Part shown: positions 1 to 13,560 of the stretch, piece after piece
Numbering within the stretch: the first letter of the stretch is position 1
How the letters are laid out: every line of letters starts with the position of its first letter
Assembly: GCA_014155875.1 (NCBI GenBank)
Contig: JACEFZ010028125.1
Location: 1-64,000, forward strand
Origin: Cepaea nemoralis
Lineage: Eukaryota; Mollusca; Gastropoda; Stylommatophora; Helicidae
Direction: 5' to 3'
Length of the DNA: 64,000 nt
Translations under genes and position numbers: made by a program
The notes under the pieces: model-generated
The model's input: only the letters and a program-made list of their open reading frames with translations
The model's database searches: none
Told to the model about the DNA's origin: nothing

Positions 1-2150
1 GGCTGTGTGTGTGGAAGGCTCGTGTCGATATAGTGGACAAGTCTCGTCTGTTATATAAACATTCGTTTATTTGTTGAAATCATACATCTGCTGACTGATG
101 ATGGTAAACACGGACATATTTCCTAGTTGAATCCCAAGTCCCCCAAGTCTCCCCAGTGACGTGTGTGCAAGCCCTGGATACGTCTACCCATTCGTGTACA
201 CACGTTCACTAACTAATGATTTCCCTCTAGTTAATGAATGCGCATCATCCATTAACTCCTAAGCTCCCTTTACTGTTACAGCGCTCAATAGCTCCATAGC
301 GAGCAACAGATAAATTAGAAGACAACTGACTGGGTGAGTGATTGAGTCCTATTTTAGTAGGAATATCCAGGATGGACTTCAAGATCTAATAATCTACAAA
401 GATGAAGATCAACAGAGTACTGACAATAGTGTATCGTCTGCTTTACTTCTGAGAAGTATCACCTATGGCCTCATCATTCAACCAAGTCAGTGAAACTGGG
501 ACAATCCTTCTAGCAAGTTACTAAAACTAACAACAGTGAGTAACCTTCAACTGTTGGTTGGATTACCAAGTTAATATCCACAATGGATAAGTCTTCGAAA
601 GAACATCTCACAGCTGCAAAAGTCAAACATAAGGTTCCAGCCATGCAACACCAAGTTCTAGCTATGAACACCAACTCAAACAAATGGGAAGAAGACATTG
701 AACTAATACAACCAAGGTGCCAACTGAAAACCATACCTACACCAGATTACCTCAAGGTTCCCAAACCTGAACACATAAAAAAAAGACCATATGAAAGCAG
801 CTAGCGGAGTAAATGCCTCTACGCCTGCAACCACAGGAATCACCTGATGGCTTGCAACCCTGGATATGTGGTGGAGTCAATATTCTTCAGTTCCATGCCT
901 GCAGCAGAATCCTGGAATTAATTCCAGATGAACCAAATGAATAACAAGCAGAATTGTATGTCTACACTGAAAGTAAATAATGAATCAGAACTCTGTGCTG
1001 GTCCCATGTCAGCCTAAATGCCAATAACGGTGGAATAGGTTATAGACTGATGACTAGGTGGGTGAAAAATCTGTGGGAACAAAATTGAGATTCGGATATT
1101 ATAAGCCGAGACGCTGAAAAGTAGGCATCCTTTTCATCAGATATGGTGATATAGGGAAGAACCTTAGTCCAAGACCAAAGATGCATCTCCTGAAGGTATG
1201 ACCAACCCAGGCCTCAATTTCACACTGACACCGAGCCGTTCGCAAAGAAGATTCTTGAATTCAGCTCCACGGAGGAGATATGTGGTGAATTTATTTCCTA
1301 AGGATTAAAAGTAGTTCCGCAACCAACTTCAGTGGACATTAAACATGACTGTGAGTATTTATTGCTGTCACGGGTAAATATGGACATTAACTGCTGTGCA
1401 CTGGAGAAGAATACCCATCCGCAATGCCTAAATGAACACTATAATTAATTAATTTAATTATTAGTATCAACTGTTTTCATGTGTGTGTTTTTTTCTTCTA
1501 TGACATATAAAGAGTGTTAGTGTGTAATGAGGTATAACCAATAATGGTTAAGGTAAATAGTATTTTGACATCAACTCATTATTTTTAAATATGATAATTG
1601 TACATGGTGTCAGAAACAAAAATATATATGTTGGGTTTCTGCACCTAGACCAATGTGATTTTATCTAGGTACAATGAGTCGAGTAAGCAGAACCAATTTG
1701 TGGTTGTTGTGTTGTTTGTAATAACCTGGTTTTTTTCTGGGGTCACTGGGTACTATGTTGTAATACTGCATATCATTCCCATGCTTGTCTGAAAATGCAT
1801 AGTGTTTATTACACATCTATATATGTAATTGCAGATCTTGAGTTAATACCTGAACTGTTTGCCCAAAAGTGTCGTGTACATCAAGTAAATGTGGTGTCCA
1901 ATAAGTGGTTGTTTATATGTTGTGAGCAATCAATATCCTTCTAGCATCTATAGTTAATTTAAAGGGTGATGAAGTGGGAAGGAAAACCTACACACAGATG
2001 CCATTGTTTCAAGGATTGAACTCTTTTCTCCTGGGATTTGTGGTAAATATCCCTGATCACCCTGCATTCTGACCAGTGACTAGAGAATCAATAATACCCC
2101 CTAGACATTTTAACGAATTATTCTCAGGAATTAAAATCCACATCCCACAG
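1..2150. other. No recognised gene; AT-rich noncoding DNA
   Basis: I see no element, RNA gene or coding domain here. The only open frames are about 75 codons long on opposite strands near 510-804, with no recognisable motif. Stop codons are frequent in all frames. The stretch ends at the TTAG array. It may be unique host DNA or old unrecognised repeats. Confidence 0.6.
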
Positions 2151-2153
2151 TTG

Positions 2154-4163
<2,010 letters not shown>

Positions 4164-7104
4164 ATGACTCATGACCATGACACATTTTCAACTGACGTGA
4201 CGAATATCGACGATGTGAGAAAATCGGCTGTGATTGATGCCGAACTCAATCGACTTAATATTGACATTGCTGGCCTGCAGGTGTCTCACCTCGCTGAGGA
4301 AGGGTCACTAAGGGAAAACAATTGCACCTTTTTTGGAAGGGTAGAGGGCAGGCCGAAAAAAGTCAACATGGTGTGGCCTTTGCAGTGAAGAATTCGCTTC
4401 TGGGAATGATTGGAAGTCCAGCTGGGGGTAATTAAAGACAATTATCCCTGCGTTTGGCAACCTCCTGTGGTTTTGACACCATTATTACTGCATATGCACC
4501 GACACTCGCTTCCTCTGATGATGTGAAGGATTCGTTCTATGAGGAGTTAGACTCTGTGATCAGACAGTTCCATAATCCGACTACATTTATATGCTCGGTG
4601 ATTTCAATGCTCGTGCGGGCAAAGACTCGAGTTTATGGCCAGTGTGCCTTGGAAAATACAACATCGGTCGCATGAATGAAAATGGGCAAAGGCTGTTGGA
4701 GCATTGCACCAGAAATGACCTTTGTATTACACACTCTCTTTTTAAAACAAAAGAGCTGAATAAGGTCACATGGAAACATCCATGATCCGGTCATTGGCAT
4801 CAGCTGGACTACTTCATGACACGGAGACAACATCTGAACCAAACATCATTAACTCGAAGTTACCACAGAGCTGACTGTGATACGGATCATTCTTTGGTTG
4901 TTGCAAGGGTTAGACTGAGACCAAAGAGAATCTACACAGCTAAACATAAATCTAGCCCCAGGATTAATATTATTAACACTCACGATCCTGAAAAGTGCTT
5001 TCAGTTTCAACAGCACCTTGAAGACGCTTTCACTGATTCATCAGAAAATTGTACAGTAAGTGAAAAGTGGGGTAAACTTAAGAACACTCTCTATACAAAT
5101 GCGGTAGGGGTTTACGACAGTGTGGATCACAAGAGCCAGGACTGGTTTGCCGCAAACATCCAGACACTGCAGCCATTTATTGATAAAAAGAAGATAGCTC
5201 TCTTAAGAAACAAGGAAAGAACAACGCGTAACACTCTCAATGAGCTGAAGCAAGCTAGGAAGGACGTGCAAAATGCTGCCAGGCAGTGTGCAAATGACTA
5301 TTGGATCAAGTTATGTGAGTCCTTTCAAAACGCGAGTGATAAGGGAAACATCAGAAGCATGTATCGAGGGATAAAAAAACAAAAACCTGTAGTCCAAGGA
5401 TAAAAAGAAGTGCGCTACTGAAAACCTTGACTGGAGAAATATCACTGATAAGAAACAGGAGATTATAGAAGGGTAGAGCACTATTTAGAGATTTACTCAA
5501 GTGATACCAAACTAGCGGATGATGCCCTCAACGCCATAGACGCCCTGCCAACTCTTGATCACCTGGACACGCTTAGTACCATAACAGAAGTTAAGTGTGC
5601 TACAAATGAACTTGCATCTGGCAAGACTACAGGTAAGGATGGGATTCCAATAAAGGTTTTCAGGAGTGGGCAAGACACACTCACTGTACAGATCCACCAA
5701 CTAAAAGAGCTTTGCTGGCAAGAAGCACAAGTCCTACAGGATTTCAAAGATTCAAGCATCGTAACACTGTACAAGAATAAGGGCGACAGGAGCGACTGTA
5801 ACAAACTATAGGGGCATCTCACTTCTGTGTATTGTTGGGAAATTACTTGTCAGAATTGTTCTGCGCATACTTCAAGTCCTAGGAGATCACGTCTACCCCG
5901 AATCACAGTGCGGCTTCCGACAGAACTGGTCTACCATTGATATGATATTCTCATTGCGACAAATGCGAGAAAAATGCCGGGAACAAAATCAACCACTGTT
6001 TATTGCCTTCACCGACCTCACAAAGGCATTTGATTTGGTCAGTCGTGAGGGTCTGTTGAGGGCATTAAAAACGATTGGCTGCACACCAACTCTTCTGTCC
6101 ATTGTGGATTCGTTCCACACAGGCATGAAGGGTATAATCAAATTTGATGGTGAACTGCAGAAGAGTTTGAAATCAACAGTGGAGTTAGGCAAGGTGGTGT
6201 ATTAGCCCGCACCCTCTTTGTTTGAAATATACTTTTCACTTCTACTGAAATATGCCTTTCGTGATCAGGATGACGGTATATACATTCACTCACGCTCAGA
6301 TGGTGGCCTCTATAATGCTCAGAGATTGAAGGCCAAGACCAAAATTAGGAGGGTACTAATCAGAGAGTTGCATTTTGCTGATGATGCTGCAATTACGACC
6401 CACTCTGAGGAAGAATTACAGGATCTACTATCTGCATTCTCCAATGCTTGTTCTGAATTTGGTTTAACAATAAAAAAAAAGGAGACACAGACTATGTCAC
6501 AAGGTGCACATGGGGTACCATCAATCTTTATTGACGACGCCGAACTGGAAATAGTAGACAATTTTACATATCTAGGATCAAAGGTAAATGGCATATTATA
6601 CCTAGATCAGGAAATCAACATCAGGATTGGCAAAGCAGCAACAACAATGAACATGTTAGCAAAAAGAGTCTGGGAGAACAAGAAACTTGTTGCCAAAATA
6701 AAAGTCTTTATCTCTTTATCTACCAAGCTTTTGTCATTAGTACTCTTCTTTATGGCAGTGAAACATGGTCAACTGACTGACACCAAGAGAAACGCTTAAA
6801 CAGCTTTCATATGCGGTGTCTGCGAAGAATACTTGGTATTGGAAAGGTTGTTTGACGTGTGTTCCATGCTCAGCCTTCGTAGACTTAGATGGATAGGACA
6901 CGTTAGGAGGATGGATGAAGGACATCATTTTTGGTGAATTGCAGGTGGGTAGAAGATCTACTACGATACAAAGATGTGTATAAGCGGGACATGATTGATA
7001 CAGGCATTGATAATGCACAGTGGAAGCAAGCTGCCGCTGAACGTGTTGCATCGAGGGCAACTATCAGAAATGGAATAAAGACAAAGGAGAAAATGATTGC
7101 AGAT
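4164..7104 (+). pseudogene. RTE-B: decayed RTE-like LINE, endonuclease-RT polyprotein
   Basis: A single LINE ORF2 read through many frames. In order: an APE-type endonuclease start (about 4164-4388, with the usual ETR catalytic stretch read as VSHL); GDFNARAGKD near 4591-4630; a DYF...DTDHS region near 4800-4900; a connecting region (4816-5403); RT domain 1 with GKDGIP near 5630; DLTKAFD near 6010; the FADD catalytic box near 6370 (LHFADDAAITTHS); then the thumb and the conserved LLRYKDV..RDMIDTGID tract (6950-7020). Numerous frameshifts and stops make it nonfunctional. This type is often annotated in animal genomes as craniofacial development protein 2-like. It is interrupted at 7104 by another insertion and resumes at 9164. 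Confidence 0.88.
7095..7104 (+). repeat. Left target-site duplication of the 7105-9163 insertion
   Basis: GATTGCAGAT at 7095-7104 is repeated exactly at 9164-9173. Removing the insert and one copy restores the order expected for RTE-B, as judged from the uninterrupted relative near 41690 on the minus strand. Confidence 0.85.
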
Positions 7105-9163
7105 CTTGATGGATGATGGTAGAATACCAAAGACCATCTTTTTTGGTGAATTACAAGTGGGTGGAAGATCTCAGGGTCGGCCTCTACTACGATACAAAGA
7201 TGTGTGTAAGTGGGACATGAGTTAGCGGGACAGCAGTCGACTCGACGCGCTATCCAGAGCAAGTCGCCTAATTAGATAATGCATAGGATGCCTCGCGTTA
7301 AAAGTGCCGCGCAGAGACATGCGCTTTATGCAGCCGGGAAAAAGAAGGCAGAGGCGAGGAAGGCCGCTGCGACTGCTGAGCCCGTTTCTACAAACAGCAG
7401 CAGCCCCGATTCCTACACCAGCTGAAACCGTTCCCGTTGCGGAAGAAATCACAGTTGAAGCCAGCAGCTGCCGGAAAGTCCTAACCAGCACCAAGACGAT
7501 GCAGCCCAATATACCAGAGACTTCTACACAGAAGGAAACAACAAGTACTGTGGTCTTCACCGGCAAAATTTTACACAAGCAGATAAGCGTGGGAGAAGCT
7601 AAACTGTCGGCGCTACCAACATACAAGATAATCAGTCTGTTGGAAAAAGAGCAGGGAAGAAACAGCATCGGCCAGCTGCGCACGACACCCGATGGAGTAG
7701 TGGTCTCCATCAACAAAAAAAACAAAGACCACAGCACTTCTACAGAAAATGTCACAAGAAGAGAAAGCCGTCATCCAGCTTCACCACGGCATAGTAATGG
7801 AAGCCGCCCGGCACCGCACAATCAAAAGGTGGGTCATCAAACGAGCCAAGACCCATCTCACCAACGACCAGATCAGGGAGATGCTGGCGAGGGAGAACCG
7901 CAAAATCAAGATCACCAGTGCTGAGCGGATCATCGGAAAGAACAACATACCCTCTACAGCTGTCGTCGTAACATCAGAGGACCGATTAATCACGCAATAC
8001 ATTGTATGGGACAAGAAAGACCAAGTACCAGAGCCCTACATACCGAGAGTGCTGCAGTGTTCCAAGTGCCAGAAGTTTTGGCACACTCGTGTCACCTGCA
8101 TAAAGCGATATGGAGGTGTGTAGGTACTGCTCTGGGCCTCATCAATACAGTCAGTGCCAGCATAACAAGAACGACTCGGACTTCAGGAGGCCCAACACCA
8201 ATAGAAAGTGCGCCAATTGCCTCGGCAACCATGGCGCCAGGTACCTCGGCTGCCCCTGCCACCAAGACAGCAAAGAAGCCATGAAAATCGCCATCAAGTC
8301 TAACCTACCATACACAGAGGATAGGAGGCAGTTCGAGGCGACCAGTCGATTTACCAAAAGTGACAAAAAACAATGGAAGGCCAACTGAAGGACCTGAGAA
8401 CACAATTCAAAAGCATGGAGAAAGAAAAAGACAAGTCTCATGAAACACAGATAACGGCCGTTCAGCGCATCCTGGACGAACTGAAGCAAGTCCAGCAGAA
8501 GATAGAGCAGGATGTCGCTCGAATGGCTGCTATAAAAGCTGAAACTGACGAAACTCTATCGAATATTCAAGAAGAAAGAGCAAAGACATAAGAAACGCTG
8601 AAACAAATCCAAGAAGAAAGCGACCAGATAGAACTACTCAAATCACAGAGAGATCCAGAAAATGCAAAGACCCAGACAGAAGACGAAGCACCAGAAGAAG
8701 AAATAGAAATCCAACTGGATGAGAATGGCCTCCCAGGCCAAGACCAATTCTGTAGGGCGATTGCGAATCGCTCCCCACCAAGATCGAACTATCGAGACGA
8801 CACACGAAACCAAAGACGAACGGGAAGTTCGAAAACAACCCAAGACGTGGAAGGAGGAGGTACTACAGCTGGGACGACGAGTGGCGAAACTCCCTGAAGG
8901 AAACAGCACCATTTTATACACAATAACTAAACACAATAACTCCAGACATCAGCAAGTGCGCGACTCTGCCCAGACATGAAAAACCTTATCATGACAGTAA
9001 CGAACAAAATCAACCAACCAGAAGCCAGAAAGCTGACAACAAGCAGCCAGATCTACAAACGAATCGAAACAAGTCACACAATAAAGGACTCAAATACAAC
9101 CAAGCTGATATAGACGACAATTAAACGGGACCATTCGTATAAACGATGAACGAACGAACGAAC
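7105..9163 (+). mobile_element. Gag-only LINE insertion with a chimeric 5' end
   Basis: A 2,059-bp insertion inside RTE-B, bounded by the 10-bp duplication GATTGCAGAT. Its first ~114 bp (7105-7218) are not LINE gag sequence but another piece of RTE-B: it repeats, with differences, the FFGELQVG..LLRYKDV tract that also lies at 6905-6990. From 7219 it changes to a gag-like ORF1 region with no endonuclease or RT. The 3' end is a short (GAAC)n run at 9149-9163. The duplication and repeat tail are what target-primed reverse transcription would leave. The RTE-derived head suggests template switching during 5' completion (inference). Confidence 0.72.
7304..9120 (+). pseudogene. Gag-like ORF1 of a Jockey/I-group LINE, frameshifted
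   Basis: Nucleic-acid-binding ORF1 protein in several frames (7304-7740, 7749-8123, 8110-8388, 8373-8591 and beyond to about 9120). Three zinc knuckles follow one another at about 8065-8275: CSKCQKFWHTRVTC, CRYCSGPHQYSQC and CANCLGNHGARYLGC. The last two depart from the C-x2-C-x4-H-x4-C pattern of the first, as in LINE gag proteins. After the knuckles comes a charged, probably coiled-coil stretch (8373-8700, rich in E, K and Q) with one internal stop at 8589. At least three frameshifts disable it. Such proteins coat LINE RNA in the ribonucleoprotein particle. No ORF2 follows. Confidence 0.8.
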
Positions 9164-9383
9164 GATTGCAGATAAAGCACACATAGAGCGTGAGAGACGT
9201 CAGATGGTGCATGATGGTGGAAATGACCATGTTTTCATATGCATCCACTGTGGACGAACATGTACATCGCGAATTGGCCTTAACTGTCATATTCGCCACC
9301 GCTATGGGCTGAGTTATTAAGCCTTTTAGAATCACAATGTACCAAACTATCGTCTGTCAAGACGGAAAGGTGCCAATGAATGA
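9164..9383 (+). pseudogene. RTE-B C-terminus with C2H2 finger, and 3' end
   Basis: Continuation of RTE-B after the gag-only insertion. It encodes the C-terminal tail with a C2H2 motif, CIHCGRTCTSRIGLNCHIRHR, ending at a stop near 9320. The 3' untranslated end is short and finishes in a GGTGCCAATGA motif also present near 41505 and 60498 on the minus strand. First copy of the duplicated GATTGCAGAT is at 7095. Confidence 0.82.
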
Positions 9384-9445
9384 ATGCATGCATGCATGCG
9401 CGCGCGCGTGTGTGTGTGTGTGTGTGTGTACGTATGTATGTATGT
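9376..9445. repeat. Low-complexity tail: ATGA, ATGC, GC, GT and GTAT runs
   Basis: Directly after the RTE-B 3' end: ATGAATGA, then CATG repeats, alternating CG, a (TG) run and TATG repeats. RTE-type LINEs commonly end in short tandem repeats, so this is probably the degenerate tail. Confidence 0.85.
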
Positions 9446-9524
9446 CCCCAAGGCATTTCCTGGTATACATTAAACCAGCTCACTTTTCGATTCGAATTCA
9501 AACCTGTGAATACTGCTGAACCAA

Positions 9525-10110
9525 GCTGATTTGAATACCAAGAAACAATTATAATACCAGATCGAAGTTGCGCGACAGAGATTAAGAACTGAAAAGATCA
9601 AGCAAAAGATGCACTCCAGAAAATGAAGAGTAGCTTATTCAATACATCACTATAATTTAATGTCAGAAATAGTGTGCTGAAATATTATTTAGATCCTGCT
9701 TTGCTGTATGGTTGCTAATTATGGAACGTTAATTACCACAGTAGGAACAGCTTGCAAGCTACGGGGCTGTGGTTTATGAGACGAATGTTCCTTGGGCTAC
9801 TAGAGTAATTAACTGACAATGATTACCAGGAAGACGATAATGAAACTCCAACATTATTTAAAACTATAAGAAACAGACACATAGGTTTCTGTGGTCATGT
9901 GATGAGAAGAGAGAAGTTGGAGATTATCGCAACAACTGAACCGATCATGGAGAAAGAGACACAGACAGATCAAAAGAACTCGTGCTGGATGGACTGTGTC
10001 ATGGAGGAATATCATAAGCAGAGTTGATCCATAGCAGCAAGGACCGTGATCAGTGGAAAGGCATGAACACCTACGCCGGCTTGCAAGGCACATAATGATG
10101 ATGATGAATA
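9525..10110 (+). pseudogene. RTE-C 3' fragment, heavily decayed
   Basis: Broken remains of the RT thumb and C-terminal region of the family represented better at 14450-15733. Recognisable pieces include the region equivalent to FKYLGTIIT..GRCATEIK (9525-9590) and FCGHVMRREK (9890-9925). It ends in the ATGATGATGAT tail near 10095. A paralogous copy is at 60766-61340. Confidence 0.8.
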
Positions 10111-10329
10111 CCGCGTGGGAAGACAAGCCTGCTAGCCACTGTACTCTATGGATTCCCATCTTAGTATTTAGTCTCCCTCACTGAATACTATTTTTGATCA
10201 TTGATAATCTGTTGTCATATCTTTATCAGTTCCTGGCCCCATACTATGTAAGTACCAATATGAAAGAATATTATGTTTATGTTTGATTAAATGACTAGTT
10301 TAGTTTAGTTTAGTGATTAAATGATTTAA

Positions 10330-10369
<40 letters not shown>

Positions 10370-10529
10370 AACACACCATTTAAATACACCAACAGTTATA
10401 TAATGTCGATAGATAATGTGCACCTTCACAATTTGGCAGACAGAATGGTAAAGGATATAAGTAGTCACACTGACTCGTCACTTGGGTAAATAAAGAATAC
10501 ATTTAGATACTAAGAGAATTCACCTATGA
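10111..10529. repeat. Paralogous flank, left of the hAT copy
   Basis: Noncoding sequence that matches 61337-61690 downstream of the other RTE-C fragment, for example around CATTTAGATACTA (10500-10512 and 61690-61702). It contains a (TA)15 run at about 10336-10366 that the other copy lacks. Confidence 0.75.
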
Positions 10530-10689
10530 CAGTGGTTCTCAACCTTTTTTGGCCCATGCACCCTTTCACCATATGTTCAGAATGGCATCCCGCCACCCTT
10601 TTCGTATTTCCTCCCTATAAATTCCTCCCCCCCCCCCCACCCGCTCCAACACAGTATACGCAAAAATGGTTGATTTAATGAGTGATTTA

Positions 10690-12660
10690 GGAACCGACAT
10701 CACAGCATTTGGGGCATTCCCATAAGCGCTCCGTCCCCATCCTCAGCAGCCAGCGAAGAGTTCCAACACTAATAGTACCAGTAGCAATCTAATTATATGT
10801 CCGTCTTGCCTTTCCTCTGAGCGTCGATCGTCGGCCAGATTCCCTCGTCACCCCTCGCTGTCGCATTCTTGCCAGACCATGGTGATCCATTTGCTCCTCC
10901 GAGGTGTCCACGTGCTCCCACAAGGCCGCAACCACGTCTGCCTTATCATGCATCAATACTCCACCATGTTTTGCAGAGCTAGCCAGTCTGTCCGTCTGTT
11001 CATTCCACAGCACACCAGCATGCCCCGGAGAAAAGATCCAAACGATGCTTGTCACTCGTGACTTCCGAAGCCAAGCAAGCCACTCTGCACGAAGCTTGCC
11101 TGTCCTCACCCTACTCAGTATGCTTTCTGAGTCAGTTACAATCACGATGTGCGTGTGTGTGTCGTATTCTCCATCCAGCGGAAAGCTGCACTGACCGCGT
11201 CCACCTCCATTCTTAAGCTAGATGGTGTGGTATCAAACGCAAGGCTCTCCTGCACCAAAAGTCGACCATTAGCTTTTGCTAAGAACCCCCAGGCATTTAT
11301 CCTGCCTCTCAACAACGAACCATCTGTGTGGATATAATATAATGCACTCCCGGCTCGATGTGATTATAACTCTGCACAAGTCTGACTGATCCGCTGGCAC
11401 TCTGACCCACTACTCTCCCCGCCTAATGTTCTCCAAGATGCAAACCTGTCTGATCGTATCCTCCGCCTGAGCCATCCATGATTTCCTTCTTATCAGTCGG
11501 TGACCCTTAACTGCGTCAAGCGTCTCATGCAACGGGTGATCAGTGTCAGCAACTACTCTGAGTTATGCCTTCGCCTGCATCACCTTTAGCCTACCAGCAA
11601 AAGTCGGCAAACCAAGGATGTAACGCATACGCACTACTGGGGTATCTCTGTCTGAGACAGTAAGCAGTCCTAGTCCATAATCAATCATTGAGAGGATCAA
11701 GTGCTGGTATAGTGTGAAAAGCATTCTCTGCTCTGTGTCCATTGCAGCCATAGTTTTAAGTGCATTGAGTCCCTTTTGAGATCGTGTCACAACCGTCTCC
11801 ACATGGTCCTTGAAGGACAGGCTCCTGTCAAATGTGATTCCCAGATACTTCAGTTTGTTCTCTCTGTTGACGCTTCTACCATCTATCGTGAGGCTTGAGA
11901 CATCAGTTCTCACAATCATGTTGTCCAGAGAGCACCACAAAACAGCTGCCTTTTCCGGGTGGATGACAGCACTAATTTCAGTGTAACAGTCAATCACTTT
12001 GTCTACTGTCGCCTGTAGCCCCTGGGCTGTTTGCTCTCTATCTCTCCCCTGCCTATATGCAAGAGTATCATCTGCAAATGTTAGTATCCTTCCAACCCCT
12101 GGTGCTTCTAAGTTTGCAATCTTGCTCGTATACACATTAAAGAGCACCGGTGAGATTGCAGATCCCTGTGGAGGTCCCGGGGTTAAAATATGTGGCTCTG
12201 AGGTCCATGCACCCAGATGGAGAGCAATCTGACGAGAGTGCAGGGCGGCCGCTATCCAGTTCACCAACCAGGGATTGACCCTTTTCTCCATCAGTGCGGT
12301 CATCAAAATATCATATCGAACTCAATTGTACGCATCCTCGAGATCAAGTGCTGCCGCCATCGTTTCCTGTCTACTCTGGAACCCCTCATAAACGTCAAAG
12401 GCAAAAGTGGCTGCATTTGACCAGGTAACTTTTCCTGGCCTGTAGCTCCCCAGGCCTCTTGGAATAAACTTCCCCCTTTCCACAAATTCTTGCAGCTTGA
12501 CAGCGACTATCTTCTCTAAAACTTTCCCAAATGTATTTTGAAGGGTGATGATCCTAAAGCCGCTAAGCTTTGAATGATCCGTGAATGGTTTTGGGAGAGT
12601 GATGAGATAGCTAAAGATAATAGCACATATTAGAACAAGTCTAGACATCTACCAAAAAAC
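10690..12660 (-). pseudogene. LINE B: 5'-truncated I-group retrotransposon, RT and RNase H
   Basis: Minus-strand LINE with no endonuclease. From its 5' side: RT domains from about 12648, including FRIITLQNTFGKVLEKI and the ALDLEDAYN box (12322-12648); after a stop, an open frame of 247 codons (12306-11563) with GPPQGSAISPVLFN and the catalytic FADD box (LTFADDTLAYRQG); then RNase H with YYIHTDGS near 11340, TDSESIL near 11135 and SPGHAGVLWNEQTDRLA near 11015; last the C-terminal TLRWLLRMGTERLWECPKCC (about 10770-10710). It is related to but clearly different from family A. The element sits inside hAT copy 2. Its exact ends and duplication were not resolved. Confidence 0.87.
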
Positions 12661-12798
12661 GTGATTTGCGAGTCTACGTACGTTATAAAACGAATTTCAG
12701 AATGGGTGAGATGTACAGAACCGTAAAGTATGGAGGGAAAGACAATATCAAGTACTTGGTTCTTATATTAACGCGATCATGAAATAATCTTAATTCAA

Positions 12799-12843
12799 CC
12801 CCCCCCCCCCCCCCCCCCCCGGGAAACCCTAAAAATCATCTGG

Positions 12844-12921
<78 letters not shown>
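12799..12921. repeat. Poly-C tract and (GA)n microsatellite in the hAT right end
   Basis: A run of about 22 C at 12799-12820 and a (GA)n run at 12846-12921. The complete hAT has a short C run and no GA run at the equivalent place, so the GA expansion is private to this copy. Confidence 0.95.
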
Positions 12922-12923
<2 letters not shown>

Positions 12924-12949
12924 CCCCACCGGTTGAGAACCACTGCATT

Positions 12950-13560
12950 ATAATGTTCGCTGTCCTATTTGGTTCAATTTCATTGCTCTACATTCTGCTG
13001 GCATGCCTTTGGTCTCACAGTCTTAGCTAAATAATTTGTGAATTAATTAGATTGAGGTGTGTATATTTGCTTTAATATCGTATGCTGATGTGCCATCTGT
13101 GCTAGCTGCTTTTTCGTTCTTCAGAAATGTAATAGTTTTTTTTTGTCCTTCTTTATTTGGTGTCACACGGTTGAAATACAGCAACATTTATTTTGGCTGT
13201 ATATTTAGAGTATTTTGAGGGTCTGGCCTAATCGCAAGTTGCTTTAAGTATTCAACCCGTCTGTTAATTTGATCCTTAATGGTTAAAAAAAAAAGTATTT
13301 TTACTATAGTTTATCAGTTCTCCTGGTTGATTATATTTCCCAACTGTTTACTTCTTGATGCTGTAAATTTCTCGGAGACTTTCTTCTGCTGCTGCCCCTT
13401 TTACATCTTACGTTAGGTCATGTAAATATGGTCTTGTATACGTCCATAGTAGTTTTCTAGGTTTTTTTATTAGCTTCTGTCTCTGCATTTAGTAGCTCTG
13501 ATAATTATATTAGTTAAATATGCCTTTGTTCTCTTTTTTTTTCCCCGTGGACGTATACGT
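12950..13560 (-). pseudogene. LINE ORF2 linker/RT-start fragment
   Basis: Read on the minus strand, broken frames give a typical endonuclease-to-RT linker: AAAEESLREIYSI near 13380, RRVEYLKQLA near 13250, then TFLKNEKAASTDGTSAY near 13120, the first conserved RT box. Only this segment remains. A paralogous copy lies within 61750-62330. The family could not be fixed. Confidence 0.6.

Larger units (their letters stand above)
10530..12945 (+). mobile_element. hAT copy 2: deleted, carrying a nested LINE
   Basis: Begins CAGTGGTTCTCAACC at 10530 and ends GGTTGAGAACCACTG at 12945, the same inverted ends as the complete hAT at 56714-60219. About 160 bp of left end and 285 bp of right end remain; no transposase is left. 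The interior is replaced by a minus-strand LINE at 10690-12660. The flanking octamers ACCTATGA and CATTATAA are only half identical, but the paralogous unoccupied site near 61705-61720 reads TTCCTTTATGATG, consistent with a decayed 8-bp duplication. Confidence 0.85.

Noticed and set aside
583..804. 73-codon frame on the plus strand and 74-codon frame opposite
   Set aside because: Short, overlapping on both strands, no motif, and no conserved start context; consistent with chance.
7105..9163. Direct assignment of the gag-only insert to HeT-A-like telomeric elements
   Set aside because: Only the lack of ORF2 is shared. There is no telomeric context, and a simple 3' truncation has not been excluded.
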